Below are positions 35,038-43,641 of a DNA stretch of 64,000 bases, in pieces. How positions within the stretch are numbered: the first letter of the stretch is position 1; every line of letters begins with the position of its first letter. The position numbers and the translations under genes were made by a program. The notes beneath the pieces were generated by a model. It was given only the letters and a program-made list of their open reading frames with translations. It was not told where the DNA came from and did no database searches. Origin of the DNA: DASQFI01 sp035633215 (GTDB lineage: Bacteria; Acidobacteriota; Vicinamibacteria; Vicinamibacterales; SCN-69-37). The DNA lies in NCBI GenBank assembly GCA_035633215.1, contig DASQFI010000046.1, forward strand, positions 69,941-133,940, in the 5' to 3' direction.

Positions 35038-35867
35038 TCCATCAGGACAAGACCTCGGAGCGCGATTACTACGATCAGCTGTTCTCATCGCGCAAGCGTT
35101 TTGACCAGTTTCGTGATGATCGGCTGTACGAGATGGTGGCCTCTGCCGCTCGGCACGCGACGGCGGGCCACATCGCTCTCGATCTCGGATGCGGCTCTGG
35201 GACGCAGGCTCTCTGCCTGATGCGGGAAGGTTTCGCGGTCGTCTCTGCCGATCTTTCTTCCGAGGCCGCCGCATTATGCCGCGCCAACACCGCAGGCTCG
35301 AAGCAGCTCCTCGGCGTCGTCAATGCCGACGCCGAGTCGCTGCCATTTCGAGATGCATCAATGGACGCCTGCATCTGCAGTCTGTTCCTGCACCATTTCA
35401 AGTCGCTCGAAACCGTCGCAGCCGAGTTACGGCGTGTGGTGCGGCCAGGGGGAGTGGTGGTGGCCACTGATGCGAACGCGCACAACCCGTTCGTCTGGTT
35501 GTTCTTCAACGTGATTCATCGCGTGCATCGGCTTCCCTGGGTGACGCCAGATCAGCGCGCGATTACGAGCACCGAACTGGCTGAGAGTTTTGGGCGCCAC
35601 GGATTCGGTGAGTTCCAGTTCAGTTCGTTCGCGACCGACTTACGGCGGGACTGGTTGGGTCGATCACTGGCATTTTCGGTGAACTTCCATCTACGACGGT
35701 CGCTGTTGACGATGTCGCAGTTCATCCTGCCGCCCCTGGCTCGCGGAAACGGCTTGCTCAGCACGTTCCGACGGATGCCGGATGACGTTGAGCCGTCCCG
35801 TTCCAGCGAGCGTAGCGTCGTGAAGGCTCGGGTGGCCGGGGCTCCTCACGCGCAACGCAATGTCTAG
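35034..35867 (+). CDS. Class I SAM-dependent methyltransferase
   Basis: 277 residues. ALDLGCGSGTQALCL (about 48-62) is motif I, ADLSSEAAALC follows, and ACICSLFLHHFKSLE then VVRPGGVVVATD mark the Methyltransf_11 fold. The ATG at 35034 makes the usual 4-base overlap; the open frame extends much further upstream but inside the flippase-like gene. The C-terminal ~30 residues are basic and unordered. Its stop overlaps the DegT-type gene by 8 bases. Confidence 0.85.
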   Translation: MIHQDKTSERDYYDQLFSSRKRFDQFRDDRLYEMVASAARHATAGHIALDLGCGSGTQALCLMREGFAVVSADLSSEAAALCRANTAGSKQLLGVVNADAESLPFRDASMDACICSLFLHHFKSLETVAAELRRVVRPGGVVVATDANAHNPFVWLFFNVIHRVHRLPWVTPDQRAITSTELAESFGRHGFGEFQFSSFATDLRRDWLGRSLAFSVNFHLRRSLLTMSQFILPPLARGNGLLSTFRRMPDDVEPSRSSERSVVKARVAGAPHAQRNV

Positions 35868-37026
35868 GGAAGTCACTCGACATGAGCGGCATCTGGCGGC
35901 CGTCCTCGGTGTCGAGCACATCATCACGTTCGGCTATGCGCGTCACGGGCTCATAAGCATTCTGGTCGCGGCCGGGCTCCGGTCCGGTGACGAGGTCGTC
36001 CTGTCCCCGCTGACCTGCAAGGTGGTGCCGCTCGCATTGATGTCGCTCGGCTTGCGCCCCGTCTACGCCGACATCTGCTCGAACACGCTCAACCTGGATG
36101 CGGCGGCGGTCGAGGCGGCGGTGACGTCAGGCACGCGCGCGGTGCTCTTCCAACACACCTACGGCAACCTCGATGGAGTCGCGGGCGTCGAGGCGGTCGC
36201 CAGGCGCCGGGGCGTGCTGTTCGTAGAGGACGGCGCCCAGTGCCTGCCCACGCGGCTCGCTGACTACACACCAGGCCGCTGGGGAGACGCGACGATATTC
36301 AGCAACAACCTGATGAAGCCGCTGCCGGCCGGAAGCGGCGGTCTCGTGAGCACGAACGACCTCAATCTGGCAACGCGCATCCGAGCACAGCAGACACAGG
36401 CGCCCGTCCCTCCGCTGAGGCACGACTGGTGGCGACGCGCGGAAGTGTGGGTTCACCGCCAGCTGGTTCGACCGATCCTCTACTGGCCGCTGTTCGAGTT
36501 GAATCGACGGATCGCGTCGGCCTATCAGTCGCAGGAGGTGATCGCAGAGATCAGCAGCGACATCACGGCTCGAGCGTGCCGCATCAGCGGGTGGCAGGCG
36601 CGACGCGGCGAAGCCGCGCTCGACACGCTCGATGCCGCCGTCGCGCATCGTCGGGCTGCCTGCGCGATGTACGGCGCGGGGCTTCGCGGGCTTGGCGGGA
36701 TCAGGCTGCCTTGCCTCGACAGTGCGTTCCCGCTCTACTACTTTCCGGTGCTGGTCTCGGCGAAAGACGCGTTGCTGGCAACGGCGCGTCGACGTCTGAC
36801 CCAGATCGTCGCCTGGCCTATACGAACGCCAATCTATCCCGTGGAGACTGAGGCGACGCTGCGCCAGTACGGTTACGAGCCCGGGAGTTGCGCCGTCGCG
36901 GAAGACGTTGCCAGGCGGCTCGTCGGCCTTCCGACCGATCCGTCGATCCCTGTCCGGCACATCAGGCGGGTGACCGCGTTGATCGAAGAGCACCAGAATC
37001 GCCTGGGCGTTCCACGTGGACATTGA
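35860..37026 (+). CDS. DegT/DnrJ/EryC1-family PLP-dependent protein
   Basis: 388 residues. LSPLTCKVVPLAL, VLFQHTYGNLDGV, VEDGAQCLPT and SNNLMKPLPAGSGGLVST follow the order of the DegT aminotransferase fold; the Lys of NLMKP is at the position of the PLP-binding lysine. Members make amino-sugars from keto-sugar nucleotides. The usual GEGG after the lysine is here GSGG, and the C-terminal half is less typical, so an unusual substrate is possible. It overlaps both neighbours by 8 to 11 bases. Confidence 0.82.
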   Translation: MSREVTRHERHLAAVLGVEHIITFGYARHGLISILVAAGLRSGDEVVLSPLTCKVVPLALMSLGLRPVYADICSNTLNLDAAAVEAAVTSGTRAVLFQHTYGNLDGVAGVEAVARRRGVLFVEDGAQCLPTRLADYTPGRWGDATIFSNNLMKPLPAGSGGLVSTNDLNLATRIRAQQTQAPVPPLRHDWWRRAEVWVHRQLVRPILYWPLFELNRRIASAYQSQEVIAEISSDITARACRISGWQARRGEAALDTLDAAVAHRRAACAMYGAGLRGLGGIRLPCLDSAFPLYYFPVLVSAKDALLATARRRLTQIVAWPIRTPIYPVETEATLRQYGYEPGSCAVAEDVARRLVGLPTDPSIPVRHIRRVTALIEEHQNRLGVPRGH

Positions 37027-38059
37027 CCGGCTGCGGAGTGATGACCTGGCGTCTCTCGAGCGGTTTCTGCGTTCCGCCGACGCCGCCACCATATTTCATC
37101 GTCCCGAGTGGCACGAGATCGTCCAGCACACGTACGGGCATCGGACGGACTACTGGATCGCCCGAGCCATGGGAGAGATCGTCGGCGTGTTTCCGGTCAC
37201 GGCCGTCCGGTTTCCTGTGCTCGGGATGAAGAGCATCGCGATGCCGTACCAGTTTCATAGTGGCCTTCCACTCGCCCTTGCCGAGGAGGTGCAGATTGAC
37301 CTGGTCAATCGCGCACTGGTCGAGGCCCGAGACGCTGGTGCGAGCTATGTCGAGATCCGGCATTGTGGCCCCGCTCCGATCCTCGAGCGGCTCGGGTTCA
37401 AGGCCATCGATTCGGGGCTCGTGAACACCGTGGTCTCGCTCGTCGGCCTGACCTTCAATCGGGTTCGCGAGGGTCATCGCCGGAACATCGTGTTCGCGCA
37501 ACGGCACGGCGTGCGCATCGAGGAAGAGACCGCAGTCGCGGCGTTGCAGAGGTTTCATCGCATGCACGCGGCTGAGAGCCGAGCCATGGGAAATCCGCAG
37601 GGCGGTTACCCGTTCCTCCGGAACCTGAGCCGCTTCGGGTCAGATCGCTGCCGCCTTCTCCTGGCGTATTCGGGCGTCGAGTGCCTTGGGGGACTCCTGA
37701 CCATTGCCGACGACCGTATGGTATTCGCGCGGTATGGCGTGAGCGGCTCCGAGGCGGCCCGGCGGCTGTACATCGGCAAGGCACTCTTGTGGCGCGCGAT
37801 GTCGGACGCCTCGGCGCGCGGTTGCGTCGGATTCAGCCTCGGCGTGTCATCGAGTCGAGATGCTGGCCTGATTCAGAGCAAGCAGGGCTGGAACGGACAG
37901 ACCGAACCGGTCTGGCTCTATGTGCATCCCATCAAGGCGATGCCGCGCGCACCAGGCGACTATTTCGACAGGTTCCACCTGGCGAAGGCCATCTGGCGAA
38001 AGCTGCCGTTGCCGGTCGTGGAGCGACTGGGGACCCTGGCCACCCGCTGGGTGTGCTAA
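37016..38059 (+). CDS. FemAB-like GNAT acyltransferase (XrtA/PEP-CTERM-associated type)
   Basis: 347 residues from a GTG within the end of the DegT gene. IFHRPEWHEIVQHTYGHRTDYW opens the FemAB fold (broken by several loops), and IGKALLWRAMSDASARGC, GFSLGVSSSRDAGLIQSKQGW the second GNAT half. Proteins of this build occur beside exosortase-type EPS loci and are thought to add an amino-acyl or acyl group to an amino-sugar. That fits a gene directly after a DegT aminotransferase. Its stop overlaps the converging cupin gene's stop within four bases (CTAA). Confidence 0.82.
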   Translation: MDIDRLRSDDLASLERFLRSADAATIFHRPEWHEIVQHTYGHRTDYWIARAMGEIVGVFPVTAVRFPVLGMKSIAMPYQFHSGLPLALAEEVQIDLVNRALVEARDAGASYVEIRHCGPAPILERLGFKAIDSGLVNTVVSLVGLTFNRVREGHRRNIVFAQRHGVRIEEETAVAALQRFHRMHAAESRAMGNPQGGYPFLRNLSRFGSDRCRLLLAYSGVECLGGLLTIADDRMVFARYGVSGSEAARRLYIGKALLWRAMSDASARGCVGFSLGVSSSRDAGLIQSKQGWNGQTEPVWLYVHPIKAMPRAPGDYFDRFHLAKAIWRKLPLPVVERLGTLATRWVC

Positions 38060-38913
38060 TACGATCCTTTTTCTGGCCCGCCGCCCCGGAGAGTCTGTGC
38101 GATCTTCTGCCGCGCGCGTTTGAGTGAGAACCCAATCATCTGCCGCGAGCAGACCGTCTTGGCCAGCGCGATACCGCGCGGCCACCACCAGAAGTTCACC
38201 GCCATGCTCGGCTCGGAATAGACCTGGTGCCACCAGAGTCCGGGGATATAGAGCGTCTCTCCCTCGGCGAGCGTGAGGTCGATCGAACCCTTGCGCGTGA
38301 ACCGCGGGAATTTTGTGAGGTCCGGCTCCTCGATTCTGACTTGCGCGAAGTTGCCCTTGACGGGATGCGGATACACCGGCGCGTTCGGCGGGAAGAGGAT
38401 CAGTCGCTTGCGACCCTTGATCATGGTCAGGAGATTTGACGCGAAGTCGCAGTGCAACAGCGTCACATTGGTTCCGGGCGCGTACCAAAAGTTGGTCTGA
38501 AAAAGATGCCGCGGGTCGAACAGGGGCGGCAGGCTGATGTCCTTGCGAAGGCTCGGAAAGATCTCATCCATGTTTCGCTGCATCATCAGGTGCTTGTACG
38601 GCGCTGACGGCGAGTGATCGAGATCGAGGAAGTCGGACACCCGCATGCGGATGACCTGGCGTGCGTCGTCGGAGAACACGCTTCGAGCGCCCTGGGTGCG
38701 CGTAACCGGTACCTCGATGTCGCCGATCTCCCGTCTCAGATACTCGACGTCCCAGAGCCGTCGGGACGGCCATTCCGCCGAGAGGCCCTCGATGATGCAC
38801 GGCAGATGACGTTTGACATGCTCGCGCTCGAACAACTCCCGCGACGGCGACACGAGGCGCCGGATGTCTCGCGATTCAGCGAGAAGGTTGGTCGAGTTCA
38901 CACCGTGAACCAT
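38056..38913 (-). CDS. Cupin-like (JmjC-type, Cupin_8) dioxygenase-like protein
   Basis: 285 residues. HLPCIIEGLSAEWPS at the N-terminus, NVTLLHCDFASNLLTMIKG with the HxD iron ligands and ETLYIPGLWWHQV with the distal His are the standard Cupin_8 pattern. Such proteins are usually Fe(II)/2-oxoglutarate hydroxylases of proteins or small molecules. PR-FTRKGSIDLTLAEGE precedes the final His. Start ATG 38913. It is separated by 31 bases from the GT2 gene upstream. What it hydroxylates is unknown. Confidence 0.82.
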   Translation of the reverse strand: MVHGVNSTNLLAESRDIRRLVSPSRELFEREHVKRHLPCIIEGLSAEWPSRRLWDVEYLRREIGDIEVPVTRTQGARSVFSDDARQVIRMRVSDFLDLDHSPSAPYKHLMMQRNMDEIFPSLRKDISLPPLFDPRHLFQTNFWYAPGTNVTLLHCDFASNLLTMIKGRKRLILFPPNAPVYPHPVKGNFAQVRIEEPDLTKFPRFTRKGSIDLTLAEGETLYIPGLWWHQVYSEPSMAVNFWWWPRGIALAKTVCSRQMIGFSLKRARQKIAQTLRGGGPEKGSY

Positions 38914-38944
38914 GGAGCCCTCCGGGCAATCACTCCCCTGCTTG

Positions 38945-39970
38945 TCAATTCTCGATTGTCTCGGACACGCGTTTGGTCGAGCTTCGCTCGATTTGGCCGC
39001 GGTCCCGCTGCATTAACCAGAGTTCGCGCTGAATGATGTTGCCCTGCTTCAGGACGACGCCAAGGACGAAGAACAGCGCTCCCACGATGAAGAGGGACAA
39101 GCCAAACAACATCGTGAACGCCGAGATGCGCTGCAGGTAATACAAGACGACCGCGACCGTGATGTAAAACAACCCCATCGCGAAGAATGCGAAGCTCATC
39201 ATCCAGACATACCGGACCGGGTTGGCGAAAATGCTGAACAGGCTGTGCGAGACGATCAGCCGGTTCACCTTGGACGAGCTCTTGCGCTGGACGACCTGGC
39301 CCTGCCGCTTGTGCTGTTTCCACTCCAGCGTGGCCGGGATCTCCCGAATCTTATGGCCGAACGACGTCGCCTTCAGGATCACCTCGAGGTGAAACTCCTT
39401 GCCGGCTTCGGTGAGCGGCAGCGACTGAATGACGTCGCGGCGATACGCGCGGGTCATCCCCGTGTTCATCGTCACCGCGTTGGCCATGCACAGCCGAATG
39501 ACGCGATTGCCGAACCGGCTGATCCAGACGCGCTTGGCTGGCACGTGACGGTATCCGCCGCCTGGCAGGTTGGGACTGGCGACGACGATGTCGGCGTCGG
39601 GCCAGCGGGTCATCGCGTCGACCAGGTCGTGGACGACGGTCTCGCCCCAGGACAAGTCGATTTCGGTCGTGACGATCACGTCGCCGCGGGCCGCCACGAT
39701 CCCGGTATGGAGGGCATGCCCGCGGCCCCGGTTGCGGGGATAGCCGAGCACGCGGAGGCGCGGACTCTCGTGAGCAACCGCCTCGGCCAGTTCCGCCGAC
39801 TCGTCGGTTGAGCCGTCGTTCACGACGATCAGCTCCCAGCGGCCCGGCAGAGTCTCGAGCTGCACGAGCATCTGGCGAATGGCGTGCTCGATGATGCCCG
39901 CCTCGTTGAAGAACGGACAGACGATCGACACGTCCACGCGATCCAGCGGAGACTCGAACTGCGTGTTCAT
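38945..39970 (-). CDS. Family 2 glycosyltransferase (polyprenyl-phosphate type)
   Basis: 341 residues. VSIVCPFFNEAGI and LIVVNDGSTDES form the GT-A nucleotide site; VTTEIDLSWGET stands at the DxD position. The centre contains MNTGMTRAYRR and GKEFHLEVILKA. Two or three C-terminal helices (about 240-310) and a charged tail follow, as in DPM1/GtrB-like enzymes. The ATG at 39970 gives an ATGA overlap with the asparagine-synthase stop; the open frame continues upstream only inside that gene. It may produce a lipid-linked sugar. Confidence 0.85.
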   Translation of the reverse strand: MNTQFESPLDRVDVSIVCPFFNEAGIIEHAIRQMLVQLETLPGRWELIVVNDGSTDESAELAEAVAHESPRLRVLGYPRNRGRGHALHTGIVAARGDVIVTTEIDLSWGETVVHDLVDAMTRWPDADIVVASPNLPGGGYRHVPAKRVWISRFGNRVIRLCMANAVTMNTGMTRAYRRDVIQSLPLTEAGKEFHLEVILKATSFGHKIREIPATLEWKQHKRQGQVVQRKSSSKVNRLIVSHSLFSIFANPVRYVWMMSFAFFAMGLFYITVAVVLYYLQRISAFTMLFGLSLFIVGALFFVLGVVLKQGNIIQRELWLMQRDRGQIERSSTKRVSETIEN

Positions 39971-41901
39971 GCCGCCCCCCGGCGATCGACCGCCATCCGG
40001 AACCACAGCTCGAGCATTATCAGACTGATGGCCTGCTTCACGAAGAGGAACTCCCCGGTCTGCATGCTGGTGCGGACGCGGGTCACGGCCTCGGGCCTGA
40101 GCAGCCCGCGCGCCTTGACCGCGCGCTCGGAGAGCGTGTCGGCGACGAGCGCCTGAAACGCGGGCTCGGCCAGGTACCGCTCGGCCGGCACGTAGAACGG
40201 CATCTTCCGGCGGCGCACGGTCGCCGGTGGCAGGAGACGCGCGGCGTAGCGCCGGAGAATGAACTTCGAGATGCCGCGCCGCAGCTTCAAGGACGGCGGC
40301 AACCCGAGCGTGAACTCGACCAGCTCGTGATCGAGAAACGGCACGCGCGCCTCGATGCCGTGCGCCATCGACATCTTGTCCTGCTTCGTGAGGATGTCTT
40401 CGGGCAGCCACGAGTCGTACTGCAGCGCCAGGATGCGATCGAGCATCGGCGCCGAGCCGTTCATCGCCGGCGTCTTGCCGGCCACAGGCCCGGCCGATCC
40501 GTTTCTCGCCTGACGTGATCGCAGCGCGGCCTTGAACTCCTCGGTGTAGAGCCACTCGGTGTCGCGGTCGTCGAAGAGCGAGATCAGATGCCGGTACGCC
40601 TCGGGCAGGTGCGCGCCGCCGACGAGCGGCAGGTAGTCGAGCAGCTTCTGCTTGCCGCGGTTGCCGAGCGCCGCCGGGTACTGAAACGCAAGGTTGAGCA
40701 CCCTGGCGGGCGTGGCTTTCACCAGGGGCGCCACGATACCGCGTCGCACGGGGCCCGGCAGATGCGACAAATACGCGCCGCCGAGCAGCGCCTTGTGAAA
40801 GAGGTAGCCGGCGAGCGTCTCATCGGCGCCCTCGCCCGTGAGCACGACCGTGACGTCCTGCTTCGCACGACGCGCCAGCTGGTACATGGGGATGACGATC
40901 GGATCGCCGACGGGCTCGTCAAGATGCCAGACGATCTCCGGCAGGAGCTCGACGTCCGCGGCCCGGCACGGGATTTCGGTGTGGACGCAGCCGAGGTGGC
41001 GGGCCGTTGCCGCGGCCTGCTCCAGCTCGTCGTGCTCGAAGTCGAAGCCGACCGTGAACGTGCGCACGGGCCGTGACGTCAACCGCGCCATCGCGGCGAC
41101 AATCGTGCTCGAGTCCAGGCCGGCGCTGAGATATGCGCCCAGCGGGACCTCCGACATGAGCCGGCGCGTGATGCTCCGCTCGAACCGCTCCGCGAACTCG
41201 TCGAGGTAGTCGTCGTCGCTCCGGCGCGCGCTGTGGCCGCGCGATGTCGGGGACCAGTAGCGCGTGAGCGTCATCCGCCCGTCTTCGACGATCGCGAAGT
41301 GCGCCGCCGGCAGCTTTCGTACTTCCCGGAACAGCCCGCCCGGCCCGGGCACGTACCTAAGCGCGAGATAGTCGTGGACCGCCTGAAGATCGAGCGTCGG
41401 CTCGAACCCGCCGAAACGAAGGAGAGATTTGATCTCCGACGCGAACAGCACGCCGCCGCCGGCCTCGACATAGTAGAGCGGCTTGATGCCGAGGCGATCG
41501 CGCGCGAGCATCAACCGGCGGTTCGACCGGTCGTAGAGCGCGAACGTCCACATGCCCGCCATCTTCTGCAGGCCATCCGTGCCGAACTCCTCGTAGAGAT
41601 GAAGGATGACCTCGGAGTCGGACGCGGTGCGGAACCGGTGCCCGCGCGACTGGAGATCCTGTCGCAGTTCGCGGTGGTTGTAGATCTCGCCGTTGTGGAT
41701 GAGGACCAGCGAGCCGTCCTCGTTTTCGATGGGCTGACGCCCGCCCGCGACGTCGATGATGCTCAGTCGGCGATGCCCGAGACCGACGCCGTCAGCGCAG
41801 AAGAAGCCCTCGCCATCCGGACCGCGATGGCGCAGCGCATCCGTCATGCTTTGGAGCAACCCGTGCTCGCGGATGCCGACGAAGCCGGCGATACCACACA
41901 T
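39967..41901 (-). CDS. asnB: Asparagine synthase, glutamine-hydrolysing (AsnB family)
   Basis: 644 residues. MCGIAGFVG supplies the Cys2 nucleophile of the class II glutaminase; RHRGPDGEG, RLSIIDV and HNGEIYN complete that domain. The synthetase domain shows LSAGLDSSTI (the PPi loop, with Ala in place of the first Gly), TGEGADE and EARVPFLDHELVEF. In polysaccharide loci AsnB-type enzymes often amidate uronic or other carboxylated sugars rather than aspartate. It lies 3 bases after the toroid protein and upstream of a GT2 gene, in a six-gene minus-strand run. Confidence 0.92.
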   Translation of the reverse strand: MCGIAGFVGIREHGLLQSMTDALRHRGPDGEGFFCADGVGLGHRRLSIIDVAGGRQPIENEDGSLVLIHNGEIYNHRELRQDLQSRGHRFRTASDSEVILHLYEEFGTDGLQKMAGMWTFALYDRSNRRLMLARDRLGIKPLYYVEAGGGVLFASEIKSLLRFGGFEPTLDLQAVHDYLALRYVPGPGGLFREVRKLPAAHFAIVEDGRMTLTRYWSPTSRGHSARRSDDDYLDEFAERFERSITRRLMSEVPLGAYLSAGLDSSTIVAAMARLTSRPVRTFTVGFDFEHDELEQAAATARHLGCVHTEIPCRAADVELLPEIVWHLDEPVGDPIVIPMYQLARRAKQDVTVVLTGEGADETLAGYLFHKALLGGAYLSHLPGPVRRGIVAPLVKATPARVLNLAFQYPAALGNRGKQKLLDYLPLVGGAHLPEAYRHLISLFDDRDTEWLYTEEFKAALRSRQARNGSAGPVAGKTPAMNGSAPMLDRILALQYDSWLPEDILTKQDKMSMAHGIEARVPFLDHELVEFTLGLPPSLKLRRGISKFILRRYAARLLPPATVRRRKMPFYVPAERYLAEPAFQALVADTLSERAVKARGLLRPEAVTRVRTSMQTGEFLFVKQAISLIMLELWFRMAVDRRGAA

Positions 41902-41904
41902 CGA

Positions 41905-43638
41905 TCAGTTCACCGTGACGGTGCGCTCGAGCGCGACGCCGCCAGTGACCGTCTCCGGATCGATGCGCTCGCCCGCCGGAATGTCCGCCAGCTCATTGGC
42001 GATGAAGTAGCGCGAGGAGCCCATGTGGATCGTCGTGAACACCGTCTCACGGCGCAGCTCGGTGATCTCCGACCCCCCTGGACCCACCAGCCGGTCGGCC
42101 ACGCGGACGCCGAGCTCGTTGAACTCGACGCGACGTGTGAACTTCACGGCAATACTGCGACGGCGATAGATCAGGGTCTTCACGAGCAGAGCCTTGAGCC
42201 AGCGGCCCAGACCCGGAAACCGCCCCACCGTCAAGGTGAAGATCCTGAACCCGACGAACATCACCGGCGTCATGGTCGGACGCGAGAATTCGACGAGGTC
42301 GCCGTCGACTTCGATGCTCGCTTCACTCACGCGCACCGGGCGCTCCGGGTCGTAGTACTGGCTGGACACCGATTTCTCGCTGCGCAGCCGGCCAACGTAC
42401 CCGCAGTCTGAATAGATGAGCGCGCGGCGTCGCCGATCGAAGACCTTGACGACGCCGCCCTTGGCCGTGCCGACATAGGCGTCGTATCTCGCGGTCCGCA
42501 CGCGCGCCAGTCCGGCCTTCGGAAACCACACGAGACCGGGATCGGGCGACGGTTCGACTGCCGGCGCCGGCTCGGGCCGGGCGGCCGCCGCTTTGAAGGC
42601 GAACACGTAGTTGTTGAGGAACGGGAAGTAGTTGAACAGGTCCACGCAGTGGAGGCCGGCGGCCGCGCCGCTGCCGACTCCAGACCGCATCGCGCGCGCG
42701 ATCCACGCCGAGGCCGGATCGTGAGCGGCTCGCATTTCGAAGGCGGCCGGATAATACGTCTGCGTGTTGCGGCTGGCGTATTCGCCGCCGAGGCTGCCGT
42801 CGGGATGGAGGAAGTGCGCCAGGAAGCGTGACGCGCGCGCGAGGGAGTCGCCGAGCCGCGCGTCCCCGCTGAACTCCCAGCATCGGGCGAGATAGAAGCT
42901 TCCGTGTGTCTGGTAGCCGGGATCAGGTCCGCCGTATTCATCGTACCAGCCTTCCGGCGACTGGCGCCGCAGGATCTTGTCGAGAAAATAGCGGCTGCGG
43001 TCGTTGAATCGGGTTTCGCCGGTTTGACGGAACGCGTGCGCGAGCGCGCCGGCGGCCGCGGCGAGATGGTTCGAGAGAAACCCGTGCGTCTCGTCGTTCG
43101 CGGCCAGCCACGCGCCTGCCCGTGCGAGCGTCCCTCTCGTAGCGTCCAGCGTGGACGCGGGCAGGTCGCCCTTGATCATCTCCAGCGCTTCGCCGACGTA
43201 GAACGACGTGAACGCCGTCGCGGCAAGGGATCGCTCGAACGGATACGCCTCGTCGAAGCTGCCGTCCGGATGCTGGATCTCGGACCAGAACTGAAGCCCG
43301 CGCGTGATCCACTCGAGCAGCCGGGCGTTGCGGTGGTAGGGGCTCTCCGAGAGCGGCGTCGAATAGAGAAACGAGAGCACGCACAACGATTCCTGCAGAC
43401 GCGAGGCAGGAAAGTCCACGAACTTCCAGGACCAGAACGTGCGATCGCCGCACCCGGCGGTGGGGCTCAGCGCTTCGCGATCCATCAGGCTCAGGACGCG
43501 CGTGGCCTCGCCAAGAATCGCCGCCGCATAGACGTCGGCGCCAGGCTGCGCGGACGCCGGCCGGACGCCCTCGTCGCGATCGGTCGCCGGCCTGTCAACG
43601 CCGGCGGGGAACGGAAACAGTTGTGGCGAAGAGGCCAA
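41905..43638 (-). CDS. Predicted (alpha/alpha)-toroid polysaccharide lyase/epimerase-like protein
   Basis: 577 residues, no signal peptide. Residues ~60-340 repeat helical pairs with SFDEAYPFERSLAATAF, FLSNHLAAAAGALAHAF, GWYDEYGGPDPGYQTHG and NTQTYYPAAFE, as in heparinase II/III-like toroids. The rest (from ~370) looks like a beta-sandwich. The GGPDPGYQ loop and neighbouring Tyr/His residues are active-site candidates. The gene stands 3 bases from the bi-domain oxidoreductase, a pairing often seen for heparinase-like proteins. The TTG start has AAAGG 6 bases before it. Lyase or C5-epimerase activity is inferred. Confidence 0.65.
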   Translation of the reverse strand: MASSPQLFPFPAGVDRPATDRDEGVRPASAQPGADVYAAAILGEATRVLSLMDREALSPTAGCGDRTFWSWKFVDFPASRLQESLCVLSFLYSTPLSESPYHRNARLLEWITRGLQFWSEIQHPDGSFDEAYPFERSLAATAFTSFYVGEALEMIKGDLPASTLDATRGTLARAGAWLAANDETHGFLSNHLAAAAGALAHAFRQTGETRFNDRSRYFLDKILRRQSPEGWYDEYGGPDPGYQTHGSFYLARCWEFSGDARLGDSLARASRFLAHFLHPDGSLGGEYASRNTQTYYPAAFEMRAAHDPASAWIARAMRSGVGSGAAAGLHCVDLFNYFPFLNNYVFAFKAAAARPEPAPAVEPSPDPGLVWFPKAGLARVRTARYDAYVGTAKGGVVKVFDRRRRALIYSDCGYVGRLRSEKSVSSQYYDPERPVRVSEASIEVDGDLVEFSRPTMTPVMFVGFRIFTLTVGRFPGLGRWLKALLVKTLIYRRRSIAVKFTRRVEFNELGVRVADRLVGPGGSEITELRRETVFTTIHMGSSRYFIANELADIPAGERIDPETVTGGVALERTVTVN

Positions 43639-43641
43639 GGG

